The notes: generated by a model from the sequence alone, not told the origin. Shown: positions 1-7,827, counted from the first letter of the stretch. The stretch is DNA of 21,308 bases from DASYPQ01 sp046155895 (GCA_046155895.1 JBJXFB010000042.1:1-21308); one strand, 5' to 3'. Numbers and translations are program-made.

Positions 1-1
1 C

Positions 2-82
2 CTTGCCAGGTCGCCTGTGGTGGCCTCGGTCGCCTTCCTTGCATCCACCGGCATTTGCGTCGTCTCGCTCGACCCGTGGTGA
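2..82 (+). CDS. C-terminal end of an unidentified gene entering from the left
   Basis: The plus frame beginning at base 2 is open from the window edge to a TGA at 80-82 and encodes 26 residues. They are mostly hydrophobic (VVASVAFLASTGICVVSLDPW), like a final membrane helix. Nearly all third positions are G or C, which fits the coding bias of the surrounding genes. The fragment is too short to name a family. An ATG follows three bases after the stop, so it could be the upstream member of a plus-strand operon. The other two plus frames and an open minus frame look less gene-like, but none can be excluded on so little sequence. Confidence 0.3.
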   Translation, partial: LARSPVVASVAFLASTGICVVSLDPW

Positions 83-85
83 GAG

Positions 86-349
86 ATGCGGGCTAGCGAG
101 GTCGCGAGCGCTCCGGGGATCCACGGAATCCGCTGGCTGCTGCTCGTGTTCTTCTTGGCAGGCAGCGCGGCGCGCGCGAGACCCGGGCGCGGGCTCCCGG
201 ATCATCACCCTCGAGTTTCGGGTTCTGCCAGCCGGGCCGCGGTCTACCGCAGGAAACGTCGGCACTCCCGCGCCAGGCGGGCGATCGCCGCGCCGGAACG
301 GTCGATCAGCGCGCTCTCGTCATCCAGCCGCTTCCAATCGAGATCGTAG
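86..349 (+). CDS. Doubtful small protein with an N-terminal hydrophobic segment
   Basis: An ATG three bases after the preceding stop opens an 87-codon frame. Residues 15-30 (IRWLLLVFFLAGSAAR) look like a signal peptide or membrane anchor, and the third-position GC bias is strong up to about codon 38. After that the bias falls and the translation becomes an Arg/Ser-rich string that reads like noise. The frame then overlaps the 3' end of the convergent sulfatase-fold gene by about 105 bp. A real gene that is frameshifted or interrupted near base 200 is possible, as is a chance frame. No family was recognised. Confidence 0.22.
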   Translation: MRASEVASAPGIHGIRWLLLVFFLAGSAARARPGRGLPDHHPRVSGSASRAAVYRRKRRHSRARRAIAAPERSISALSSSSRFQSRS

Positions 350-2127
350 GCCTCGACGAATCCCTTGTGACCCTCCAAGGGCACGAGGAGGATCCCGCCC
401 GGAACTCGCAGAGCCACTTCCTGCCATCCGCCGAAAACCACATCGCGCTCCGCCGGCGGGACGAGGAGATGCTCTCCCTGGGTCCATGACGCGCGCTGGG
501 CCGGATCCGCTCCCATCATCTCCAGCAGCGTCGGCGCGAGATCGACATGGCAGGTCGCGCGCGTCTCCACGCCTGGGGGAACTCCCGGCCCCCGCATCAC
601 GAACGCCACGTGCGTCTGCTCCGGCGCGAAATTGCTCGTGTGGCCGAAGTACCCGTTCTCGAAGAACTCCTCGCCGTGGTCCCCCGTGATCACCACGATC
701 GTGTTCCCGGAGAGCCCCCTGCGATCCAGCTCGTCGATGATCTTCCCCGCGACGGAGTCCGCGAAGTGCACCGCGTTCTTGTAGCTGTTCTTCACCGCGG
801 CGATGGCTTCCGTGGTCGGCTTCCCCGCCATCTCCAGGAAGTCCACGCGCTCGACGTACGGCCGGAACACCGTTCTTTCCTTGGGCCAGTCGTAGGTCCC
901 GTGCGGTGCGTCGATCAGGGCGAAGCAGAAGAACGGATCCTCCTTCCCCGCGGCATCGCGCTCGCCGAGCCAGGCCTCGAATCTCACCGGGATGTGCGCG
1001 TCGCGCTCGATCTTGCCTGTGAACGGGAACTGGTCCTCGACCTGGTCCTCCATCGTCACCCACGCGGTCGAGCGGAATTCGGGGAAGGTCATCGAGGCCG
1101 TCGAGAGCACGCGCAGGTCGTAGCCGAGTTCCTGGAGCGTCGTGACCAGGACCGGCGGGGCGTGCTCCTGGAGCACGGGCATCCAGTAGGTGCCGTGGAT
1201 CCCGTACAGGAGCGAGAAGATCCCGAAGCGCGTGGCGTTGCCGCCCGAGAGGTGGTTCTCGAAGCGGCGCGCTCGGGCCGCGATGGCCCAGGTGCGCGGC
1301 ATCGTCTCCTCGGTGAGCATGTCCGCCCGCAGCGAGTCGATCACGAGGACGAGCACGTTCGGACGCTTCCCGGCCGGGTCGATCCTCGGTTTCTCGATCG
1401 GATAGCGAAGAAGCAGCGATTCCCCGCCCATCTCGACGCGCTCGCGCGACTCGAGTTCCATGCCGAACACGCGCTTGGCTGTCCGCTTCACGGTGAATCG
1501 CTGGTAGAGCGGGAACGCGCGCGCCACGGCGGTCACGCTGCGGTCCCGGTCGATGTCGGCCCAGGCGTAGATCCCCTTGTCGAGCGCGACGGCGGCCAGA
1601 GCGAGGAGAGCCGCGATCCGGGCGGCCCGCGGCCTCCACGAGGGTCGGGGCTCCTCCTTCGGCAGGAACCAGAGGTTCCACGCGATCAGGAAGGACGCGA
1701 ACAGCGCCAGCGCGAGGACGAGGGCGAAGATCCGTGCCTTCGGCCCGAGATCGACTGCGTCCTCCGCACCCGGCGTCGTCATCACGTTCCACACCATCCC
1801 GTTGAAGTGGTAGCGGAACAGGCGCCAGATGCGCGTGTCGGCGTACAGGAGGAGCAGGAACACCGCCCAGACCGCCGCCTGGACGATCCCGAGGGCGCGC
1901 CCGTTCCGCACGAGGATCGAGACGAGCGCGAGGAGCAGCGCCGGGATGAAGGCCAGCATCGCCGTGTTCGACAGCAGCGCCGCCGGCACGAAGACGAGCG
2001 CGCGAACGGAGCCCCGGGCGGGAAGCTCGGGGAGCCAGGCAGTCCCGATGGCCGCGCCGACGAGCGTCGCAGCGGCCCAAGACAGGGCGAGCGCGGCCAC
2101 GCGCGCGGACCACCGGGGAGCCACCAT
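244..2127 (-). CDS. YejM/PbgA-like inner-membrane sulfatase-fold protein
   Basis: This 627-residue protein has about five membrane helices in residues 8-185, then a sulfatase/alkaline-phosphatase-fold domain facing the periplasm (about 255-610). Visible motifs are NVLVLVIDSLRADM (metal ligand D264), GGNATRFGIFSLLYG with T299 at the nucleophile position, and the later GDHGEEFFENGYFGHTSN block. The GNAT/GIFSLLYG signature and the N-terminal membrane domain match the YejM/PbgA (DUF3413) group. In Escherichia coli that protein senses lipopolysaccharide and controls LpxC turnover. The role in this organism is unknown. I chose the ATG at 2127 because AGGA lies nine bases upstream and the hydrophobic region follows directly; an ATG at 2178 would add 17 Pro/Gly-rich residues. 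It is the last gene of the leftward block, 96 bp after the secreted paralogue. Confidence 0.85.
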   Translation of the reverse strand: MVAPRWSARVAALALSWAAATLVGAAIGTAWLPELPARGSVRALVFVPAALLSNTAMLAFIPALLLALVSILVRNGRALGIVQAAVWAVFLLLLYADTRIWRLFRYHFNGMVWNVMTTPGAEDAVDLGPKARIFALVLALALFASFLIAWNLWFLPKEEPRPSWRPRAARIAALLALAAVALDKGIYAWADIDRDRSVTAVARAFPLYQRFTVKRTAKRVFGMELESRERVEMGGESLLLRYPIEKPRIDPAGKRPNVLVLVIDSLRADMLTEETMPRTWAIAARARRFENHLSGGNATRFGIFSLLYGIHGTYWMPVLQEHAPPVLVTTLQELGYDLRVLSTASMTFPEFRSTAWVTMEDQVEDQFPFTGKIERDAHIPVRFEAWLGERDAAGKEDPFFCFALIDAPHGTYDWPKERTVFRPYVERVDFLEMAGKPTTEAIAAVKNSYKNAVHFADSVAGKIIDELDRRGLSGNTIVVITGDHGEEFFENGYFGHTSNFAPEQTHVAFVMRGPGVPPGVETRATCHVDLAPTLLEMMGADPAQRASWTQGEHLLVPPAERDVVFGGWQEVALRVPGGILLVPLEGHKGFVEAYDLDWKRLDDESALIDRSGAAIARLARECRRFLR

Positions 2128-2223
2128 GGAGCGGGATCCTAGTGGGCCGCCAGGCGGACCGCGATCTCCAGCCGGCATCTCCCCGCGGCAGCGAGATCCC
2201 TCAGTCGGCCGATGCCGAGCGCC

Positions 2224-3273
2224 TCAGAGCGCCCAATTCACCTTGACCACGTTCGTCGAGTTGAACGTGTCCGGCGTGCAGAAGTCGGCCGCGTGGTTGC
2301 GGTAGCGCGCCTGGTACCAGCGCGCACCGGGAGCGGAGATCTGCCCGCGGACCGAGACTGATGGCCCGCCGGACAGCGGGTAGGAGGATTCCCCTCCCGA
2401 GTTGGTCGTCGTGCCGAGACGGCGGATGGGTCCCGCGACGCAGCTGAGTCCGTCGCCGAACGCGAAGCCCATGCCGCCATTCCAGAGCGACGCGCCCTGG
2501 TAGTAGAACACCGTCGTGTTCGGCATGTCCCAGCCCGCGAGCCTCAGCGTGTCGTGAGCGATGCTCGCGACGCCCGAGCCGCGCAGCTTCCCGCCCAGAC
2601 CGAGCGAGTTCAGGCAGCCCGCCTTGTCACCCACCGCGCTCGAGTTGCCGCAGGGACAGGCCGCGGCGGTGCCGTCGCCGAAGCAGGAGCGGCGGTAGAG
2701 CTCGAAGGCCGTGCGGATCTTCACGTCGTCGATCAGCCAGCCGAGGTAGTCGTTCAGCGCGCTGTCACCCGCCCAGAAGACGAACGCCAGGTCGATCGTC
2801 TGTCCGGCGTAGCTGGAAAGGTCGACGGTGTGGTGCGTCCAGGACTCGAACTCCGGGTCGATCTGGAAGACCGTCGTCCAGCTCGCCCCGCCGTCCGTCG
2901 ACACCCGCACCTTCCGCGTGTCCCAGAACGTCTCCGATTCGACCGACGACATGGACCAGAAATCGAGGAACACGCCCCCTCCGCCGGTCGGCAGAGCGAT
3001 CGGCGCCGCGAGGCGCAGGAACCGGAAGTCCACGAGCGGCCCGTCGAAATTGCACGAACTCTCGATGCCGTACCACATGCAGTGGGTTCCGCTCGGGATC
3101 GACTGGTTGAGGCAGGGTGGACCTTGAGACGCGAGGTGCCAGTAGTCCTCCATCGTCCACTTCGAGGCGCCTTGCTCGAAGTCGTCCTCGAAGAGCACGG
3201 TCTGCGCGCGGGAGATCGAAGCGGCGAGGAGCGGGGCGGAGAGTAGGAGCAGGAACGACCGGAATCGGCGCAT
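2224..3273 (-). CDS. Secreted protein, jellyroll-like domain plus CPCGN module (copy A)
   Basis: This 349-residue protein begins with a Sec signal peptide (residues 1-23, ending SRA/Q). The domain at about 25-190 starts VLFEDDFEQGASKW and ends GWLIDDVKIRT. That layout is typical of choice-of-anchor-J/MAM-like beta-sandwich domains that bind carbohydrate or act in adhesion. A Cys/Gly-rich module follows (about 197-349: CFGDG, ACPCGN, AGCLNS, WYQARYRN, ending VKVNWAL). I have seen such modules in secreted Planctomycetota proteins; their function is not established. The ATG at 3273 has a strong GAGGAGG ribosome-binding site. It lies 11 bp downstream of copy B's stop, so the two are co-transcribed. 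The C-terminal third is almost identical to copy B, whereas the N-terminal domain is only about 60% identical. Confidence 0.8.
   Translation of the reverse strand: MRRFRSFLLLLSAPLLAASISRAQTVLFEDDFEQGASKWTMEDYWHLASQGPPCLNQSIPSGTHCMWYGIESSCNFDGPLVDFRFLRLAAPIALPTGGGGVFLDFWSMSSVESETFWDTRKVRVSTDGGASWTTVFQIDPEFESWTHHTVDLSSYAGQTIDLAFVFWAGDSALNDYLGWLIDDVKIRTAFELYRRSCFGDGTAAACPCGNSSAVGDKAGCLNSLGLGGKLRGSGVASIAHDTLRLAGWDMPNTTVFYYQGASLWNGGMGFAFGDGLSCVAGPIRRLGTTTNSGGESSYPLSGGPSVSVRGQISAPGARWYQARYRNHAADFCTPDTFNSTNVVKVNWAL
2228..2748. repeat. Near-identical direct repeat, copy 1 (3' part of copy A)
   Basis: This stretch aligns without gaps to 3289-3809 at a constant offset of 1061 bp. Counting by eye gives about 18 mismatches in roughly 510 bp, about 96% identity including synonymous sites. 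Upstream of the boundary (codons for GWLIDDVK) the two genes diverge sharply. The repeat is intragenic and encodes the CPCGN module. Confidence 0.85.
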
Positions 3274-3284
3274 GGTGATCCTCC

Positions 3285-4334
3285 TCACTGAGTCCAGTTC
3301 ACCTTGACCACGTTCGTCGAGTTGAACGTGTCCGGCGTGCAGAAGTCGGCCGCGTTGTTGCGGTAGCGCGCCTGGTACCAGCGCGCACCGGGAGCGGAGA
3401 TCTGCCCGCGGACCGAGACCGATGGCCCGCCGGGCAGCGGGTAGGAGGACTCCCCGCCCGAGTTGGTCGTCGTGCCGAGACGGCGGATGGGGCCCGCGAC
3501 GCAGCTGAGTCCGTCGCCGAACGCGAAGCCCATGCCGCCATTCCAGAGCGATTCGCCCTGGTAGTAGAACACCGTGGTGTTCGGCATGTCCCAGCCCGCG
3601 AGCTTCAGCGTGTCGTGAGCGATGCTCGCGACGCCCGAGCCGCGCAGCTTCCCGCCCAGACCGAGCGAGTTCAGGCAGCCCGCTTTCTCCCCCACCGCGC
3701 TCGAATTGCCGCACGGACAGGCCGCGGCGGTGCCGTCGCCGAAGCAGGAGCGGCGGTAGAGCTCGAAGACGGTGCGAATCTTCACGTCGTCGATCAGCCA
3801 GCCGAGGAAGCCGTTGGCGAGGCCGTCGCCCGCCCAGAAGACGAACTGCAGATCGATCGTCTGGCCGGCGTAGTCGGAGAGATCGACCGTGTGGAGCGTC
3901 CAGGGCTCGATGGAGACGTCCATCTGGAAGACCGTCGTCCAGTTCGTCCCGCCGTCCGCCGACACCTGGACCGTCCGGGTGTCCCAAGTGAGGTCGGTCT
4001 CGGTGCGGGTCCGGGACCAGAAGTCGAGGAAGGTACCTCCGCCTCCCACGGGCAACGTGATCGGCACCGCGATGCGGAGGGACTGGAAGTCGGTGGACGA
4101 CCCTTCAAACGAGCACGAGCTCGGGGTGCCGAACCACATGCAGTGCGACGAGCTCGGGAACGGGGCGTCGTGGCAGGGCCCGCTCTCCGACGTGACGTGC
4201 CAGTAGGGCATGGTCGTCCACTTCGAGGCTCCCTGCTCGAAGTCGTCCTCGAAGAGGACGGTCTGCGCGCGAGCGCGCGAGCCGGCGAACAGGAACAACG
4301 GGACCAGCAACAAGAACGATCGGAAACCGCTCAT
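3285..4334 (-). CDS. Secreted protein, jellyroll-like domain plus CPCGN module (copy B)
   Basis: This tandem paralogue of the next gene has exactly the same length, 349 residues, with no net gap between them. It has a signal peptide (1-23, ending ARA/Q), a jellyroll-like domain (VLFEDDFEQG to GWLIDDVKIRT) and the same Cys/Gly-rich C-terminal module ending VKVNWTQ. Cysteine positions in the N-terminal domain (PC, HCMW, SSC) match those of copy A, suggesting conserved disulfides. The start at 4334 is supported by GGAGGG about five bases upstream. The stop lies 56 bp after the rRNA methyltransferase gene in the direction of transcription. Function is unknown; the export signal and domain type suggest a cell-surface or extracellular binding protein. 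Confidence 0.8.
   Translation of the reverse strand: MSGFRSFLLLVPLFLFAGSRARAQTVLFEDDFEQGASKWTTMPYWHVTSESGPCHDAPFPSSSHCMWFGTPSSCSFEGSSTDFQSLRIAVPITLPVGGGGTFLDFWSRTRTETDLTWDTRTVQVSADGGTNWTTVFQMDVSIEPWTLHTVDLSDYAGQTIDLQFVFWAGDGLANGFLGWLIDDVKIRTVFELYRRSCFGDGTAAACPCGNSSAVGEKAGCLNSLGLGGKLRGSGVASIAHDTLKLAGWDMPNTTVFYYQGESLWNGGMGFAFGDGLSCVAGPIRRLGTTTNSGGESSYPLPGGPSVSVRGQISAPGARWYQARYRNNAADFCTPDTFNSTNVVKVNWTQ
3289..3809. repeat. Near-identical direct repeat, copy 2 (3' part of copy B)
   Basis: This is the partner of the repeat at 2228-2748, in the same orientation. It encodes the C-terminal CPCGN module of copy B. The high identity and sharp edge suggest gene conversion between the tandem genes rather than a uniformly old duplication. 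Confidence 0.85.
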
Positions 4335-4390
4335 GGGGACCCTCCTGGACCGGCTCGACGGCCGGCGCTCGGACTGGCTGCGGCCCGAGT

Positions 4391-5374
4391 CTAACCCGAC
4401 CTGCGGCAAACCGCGACCTTGAGCGGCGCCTTGCCGTCGCGCGTCGGAAAGTCCTCGTCGGGCGCCAGGGTCTCGAGGTGCTCGAGGGGCCGGCCGGACT
4501 TCTCCGCGGAGCGGCGGAGGATCCCTATCCACTCATCGACGTCGACGGATGCCACGTGATTCGTCGCGATCACCGTGCCTCCCGGGGCCGTCGCGATGAG
4601 CGCAGGTTTGGAGAGCGCCGGGTAGTCGCGCTCGAGGTCGACCGCCCCGAAGGGACCCTTCGACCACGCGGGCGGATCGAGGAATACGACGTCGAACGTG
4701 CGCGCTTCGAGGCGCAAGAAGTCCCGGTGGCTGCCTCTCCCCTTCACCGGAAGACCCGCGAGCTGCCGCAGGACGGGCAGGCAGTCCTCCTGGATGAAAC
4801 GGATGCGGTCGGAGGAGATCGAGTTCAGCTCGGCGTTCCGCCGGCCGATCTCGAGCGCGGAGCCCGAGAAGTCGACGTTCCAGACCTCGCTCGCCCCCGC
4901 CGCGGCCGCCGCGACGCCCGCGGCGCAGGTGTAGGCGAAGAGGTTGAGCACCGAGCGGCCCGCGCAGAGCTCGCGCAGCTTCCGCCGTCCGGCCCGGAGG
5001 TCGAGGAAGAGCCAGGGATCCTTCCCGCGGTGCCGCGCGCGGATGTGGAAGCGCGTTCCGGCCTCGCGGCAGACGTGATCGACGCCGGGTCCTTCCTCGT
5101 GCCGGCTCGACGTGCGATCGACGAACGCGACCTCGACGCAATCCCGGATGCGCGAGCGCAGGTGCCCTTCGAGACCGGCTCGCTCGGATTCTGCGAGGGG
5201 CTCGCGGAAGGTCTGCGCGAGCACGAGAGTCCCGTAGCGATCGATCGTGAGACCGTCGCGGCCCTCCGCCGAGCCGTGAAAGACGCGGTAGCAGTCGGTG
5301 TCCTCCGCGCGCAGACCTTCGATCAGTCCGGCGCGGGCTTCGAGAGCACGATCGACGAGATCAGGGAGCTTCAT
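4391..5374 (-). CDS. RlmI/RlmK-type SAM-dependent 23S rRNA methyltransferase, PUA-less
   Basis: This 327-residue class I methyltransferase has a small N-terminal domain (about 25-110, GLTIDRYGTLVLAQ), the linker motif WLFLDLRAGRRKL (121-133), SAM-binding motif I (142-160, VLNLFAYTCAAGV) and the catalytic DPPAWSKG loop (D233). These match the RlmI and RlmK (C-terminal RlmL) family, which methylates 23S rRNA. The exact base, m5C or m7G, cannot be told here. E. coli RlmI is about 396 residues with an N-terminal PUA domain, and that domain is absent. The ATG at 5374 has GGAG five bases upstream and overlaps the stop of the preceding glycosyltransferase gene by 14 nt, which suggests translational coupling. 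An in-frame extension to 5503 gives only Arg/Ser-rich sequence. Confidence 0.85.
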   Translation of the reverse strand: MKLPDLVDRALEARAGLIEGLRAEDTDCYRVFHGSAEGRDGLTIDRYGTLVLAQTFREPLAESERAGLEGHLRSRIRDCVEVAFVDRTSSRHEEGPGVDHVCREAGTRFHIRARHRGKDPWLFLDLRAGRRKLRELCAGRSVLNLFAYTCAAGVAAAAAGASEVWNVDFSGSALEIGRRNAELNSISSDRIRFIQEDCLPVLRQLAGLPVKGRGSHRDFLRLEARTFDVVFLDPPAWSKGPFGAVDLERDYPALSKPALIATAPGGTVIATNHVASVDVDEWIGILRRSAEKSGRPLEHLETLAPDEDFPTRDGKAPLKVAVCRRSG

Positions 5375-6599
5375 CGGAACTCCGGGCGTGGACGAGAGCG
5401 GCCGCCAGCAGCAGGACGTCGAAGATCGTGACGATCGAGAGGCCCTGGAGGACTTCCTTCGCCGTCTCGCCGACGATCTCCTCCGACAGGAGCCCGCACG
5501 CAACCCACGTTGCGCCCAGGAGGATCGTCAGGGTCCTCGAAGACGCCATGAACGCCTCGCACGCGAGCGCGAAGAAGAGCGGCAGGAGAGCCACATGGTG
5601 TGCCTTCCACGAGATCGGCGAGAGGAGCAGCGCCAGCGGGAGGAAGGCGAGCGCGGCGAGGACCTCCCTCCGCCCCGGACGCGCCCGCAGCGCTACCGCG
5701 CACGCGGCTGCCCCCAACGCGAGGGCGACAGCGCGCGCGGTCCACGCGGCGAGCGAGGGTGACGCCCCCACGGCTCGGGCGAGCCGGCCCGAGGCCTCGC
5801 GCAGGCTCTGGTTCATCGACGAATCGGAGACGGGCATCCCGTCGGGGACGAGGTCCGGGCGTCCCGGATCCTCGACCGCCGCGTAGCTCGCGACGTCGCG
5901 CGTCCACCGCGCGGCGAGGTCGAGGTAGTCTTCGAGGCCGAACCACGCGGCGGGCAGGAGGAAGAGCGCCGCGCCGAGGATCAGCGTGCTCGCGAGCGAG
6001 GTCCATCGCCTGCGGAACGCGAGGAAGAGCAGGAGGGGCGCGAGATTCGGCTTGAGCACGAGCGAGAGCGCAAGCGGCAGTCCGGCGAGCGCTCCGCGGC
6101 CGGCGAAGGCGAGATCGAGGCCGACGAGAGCCAGCATGGCGAAGAGCAGGTTCCCTCCACCCCCGGCGGAGTCGCGCAGGAGATAGCGGCTCGCGAGAAG
6201 GATGGCCGCGGCGAACAGGACCGGCGCGTGGGGCGCGGCCGAGGGCCAGAAGCGTGTCGACCAGCGGCGCAGGACGACGAAAGCGGCGACCAGGGCGAGC
6301 GCTTGGGCGCTCCCCCACGCGATCCGCGCGAGCGGAGTCGGGAGGAGCGAGAGTGGTGCGGCGACGAGCACGAACGAAGGCGGATACGGCCCGTGCACGC
6401 GGTGGCCGCGCGCGGGATCGAAGTAGGGGTCCTCGCCGGCGAGAAAACGTCCGCCGAACTCCTGGTTGCGCACCAGGACGCCTCCGTCCTTGCGCGCAGC
6501 GCGCGCGACGAGGAAGACGAGGAAGAAGAGGAAGATCGCGCCGAGCACGCGGTCCCGGCGCCTGCGCGCGTCCGCGTCGCCCTGGAACAGGGAGCGCAA
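5361..6599 (-). CDS. DUF2029/GT87-type polytopic glycosyltransferase
   Basis: This 412-residue integral membrane protein has about ten hydrophobic segments. The N-terminal loop GGRFLAGEDPYFDP contains the acidic residue (D57) expected to be catalytic in GT-C enzymes of family GT87. It is followed by HGPYPPSF and KPNLAPLLLFLAFRRRW, both typical of DUF2029 proteins. Known members transfer mannose or arabinose from polyprenyl-phosphate sugars on the outer face of the inner membrane; the substrate here is unknown. The best start is a TTG at 6599, six bases after the dehydrogenase stop, with AGGAG overlapping that TAG but only three bases from the TTG. An internal GTG near residue 18 is the alternative. 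The 3' end overlaps the rRNA methyltransferase start. Confidence 0.8.
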   Translation of the reverse strand: MRSLFQGDADARRRRDRVLGAIFLFFLVFLVARAARKDGGVLVRNQEFGGRFLAGEDPYFDPARGHRVHGPYPPSFVLVAAPLSLLPTPLARIAWGSAQALALVAAFVVLRRWSTRFWPSAAPHAPVLFAAAILLASRYLLRDSAGGGGNLLFAMLALVGLDLAFAGRGALAGLPLALSLVLKPNLAPLLLFLAFRRRWTSLASTLILGAALFLLPAAWFGLEDYLDLAARWTRDVASYAAVEDPGRPDLVPDGMPVSDSSMNQSLREASGRLARAVGASPSLAAWTARAVALALGAAACAVALRARPGRREVLAALAFLPLALLLSPISWKAHHVALLPLFFALACEAFMASSRTLTILLGATWVACGLLSEEIVGETAKEVLQGLSIVTIFDVLLLAAALVHARSSDEAP

Positions 6600-6605
6600 G
6601 AGCTC

Positions 6606-7775
6606 CTATCGGAACGCCGACATCCCCGTCAGCTCCTGCCCGATCGCGAGCGTGTGCACGTCGTGCGTCCCCTCGTAGGTGTACACGCTTTCCAAGTTGA
6701 GCATGTGCCGGCCGACCTGGTACTCGAGGCTGATCCCGTTCGCGCCGAGCATGTCGCGGCAAGTCCGCGCGATCTCGAGCGAGATGTGCACGTTGTTGCG
6801 CTTGCCCATCGACACCTGCGTGGGGGTGAGCTTCCCCGAGTCCTTCAGCCGTCCGAGGCGCAGCGCGATCAGCTGCCCGAGGGTGATCTGCGTCGCCATC
6901 TCGGCCAGCTTCTTCTGGGGAATCTGCAGCCCCGCCAGCGGCTTGTCGAACACGATCCGTTGCTTGGCGTACTCGAGCGCCTCGTCGAAGCACGCGAGCG
7001 CGGCGCCGAGCGCACCCCACGCGATCCCGTAGCGAGCCTGCGTCAGGCACATGAGCGGGCTCTTCAATCCGCCGGTCTTCGGCAGGAGCGCGTCCTCGCC
7101 GACGCGGCAGTCCTGCAGGACGAGCTCGGAAGTCACCGACGCCCGCAGCGACCACTTGTGCTTCTGCTCGGGCGCGCTGAACCCCGGGCTGGAGGAGGGC
7201 ACGACGAACCCGCGGATCTTGCCGTCGAGTTTCGCCCACACGATCGCGACGTGGCTGCCGGTTCCGTTCGTGATCCACATCTTCCGGCCGTTGAGCACGT
7301 ACCCCTTCCCGTCCTTCTTCGCGGTCGTCAGCATCCCGCCGGGGTTGCTCCCGAAATCGGGCTCCGTCAGGCCGAAGCAGCCGATCGCCTCGCCGGTGGC
7401 GAGCTTCGGCAACCAGCGCCTCTTCTGCTCCTCGGTCCCGAACTCGAAGATCGGGTACATCACCAGGCCGCTCTGCACCGAGCAGAACGAGCGCAGGCCC
7501 GAATCGCCGCGCTCGAGCTCCTGGTAGATCAAGCCGGCCGCGACGTTGTTCAGGCCGGCGCCGCCGTACTCGTGCGGGATCGTCGGCCCGAAGAGCCCCA
7601 TTTCCGCGAGCTCGGGCACGGTCTCGAGCGGGAAGGTCCCCGCCTCGAAGTGCTCCATCACGATCGGGATGTACCGCTCGCCCACCCACGCGCGGACGGT
7701 GTCGCGCACCATGCGCTCCTCCTCGGAGAGCTCGGTATCGAGGGCCAGGAAGTCCAGTTGGTGGTAGGGCTGCAT
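6606..7775 (-). CDS. gcdH: Glutaryl-CoA dehydrogenase
   Basis: This 389-residue FAD-dependent acyl-CoA dehydrogenase would oxidatively decarboxylate glutaryl-CoA to crotonyl-CoA, passing electrons to electron-transfer flavoprotein, in lysine, tryptophan or aromatic catabolism. The family assignment rests on DSGLRSFCSVQSGLVM (R95-S96, matching the substrate-binding Arg-Ser of human GCDH), GCFGLTEPDFGSNP, the WITN flavin loop, and NLESVYTYEGTHDVH with catalytic base E368. Length is normal for the family. I chose the ATG at 7775 over one at 7823 because a TAGAAT box at 7822-7827 overlaps the upstream codon and the extra 16 residues are not family-like. It is the first gene of the leftward block; its link to the glycosyltransferase and rRNA methyltransferase downstream is not obvious. 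Confidence 0.92.
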   Translation of the reverse strand: MQPYHQLDFLALDTELSEEERMVRDTVRAWVGERYIPIVMEHFEAGTFPLETVPELAEMGLFGPTIPHEYGGAGLNNVAAGLIYQELERGDSGLRSFCSVQSGLVMYPIFEFGTEEQKRRWLPKLATGEAIGCFGLTEPDFGSNPGGMLTTAKKDGKGYVLNGRKMWITNGTGSHVAIVWAKLDGKIRGFVVPSSSPGFSAPEQKHKWSLRASVTSELVLQDCRVGEDALLPKTGGLKSPLMCLTQARYGIAWGALGAALACFDEALEYAKQRIVFDKPLAGLQIPQKKLAEMATQITLGQLIALRLGRLKDSGKLTPTQVSMGKRNNVHISLEIARTCRDMLGANGISLEYQVGRHMLNLESVYTYEGTHDVHTLAIGQELTGMSAFR

Positions 7776-7821
7776 AGGGGTTTCTCGGGAGTCTCGGGCG
7801 GGCCGCTCGGGCGAGCCGGGC

Positions 7822-7827
7822 ATTCTA
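7822..7827 (-). promoter_or_regulatory. Candidate -10 box for gcdH
   Basis: The minus strand reads TAGAAT here (5 of 6 to the sigma-70 consensus), about 47 bp upstream of the chosen gcdH start. The -35 position, 17 bp further upstream, reads TTCCCG, which is weak. It faces a matching box for the divergent response-regulator gene. Confidence 0.35.

Noticed and set aside
178..196. GC-rich hairpin with one bulge between the left-end frames and the YejM-like stop
   Set aside because: The stem is only about seven pairs and no T-run follows on either strand, so a terminator cannot be supported.
547..2142. Plus-strand 531-codon open frame opposite the YejM-like gene
   Set aside because: The translation is an Arg/Glu/Val-rich shadow of the sulfatase-fold gene, without domains or hydrophobic structure.
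3274..3987. Minus-strand extension of secreted copy A upstream of 3273
   Set aside because: It reads copy B in a wrong frame (Arg/Pro-rich), and a strong ribosome-binding site and signal peptide mark the true start at 3273.
5371..7689. Minus-strand 772-codon open frame across gcdH and the GT87 gene
   Set aside because: It spans two well-supported genes in another frame and is Arg/Ala-rich throughout.
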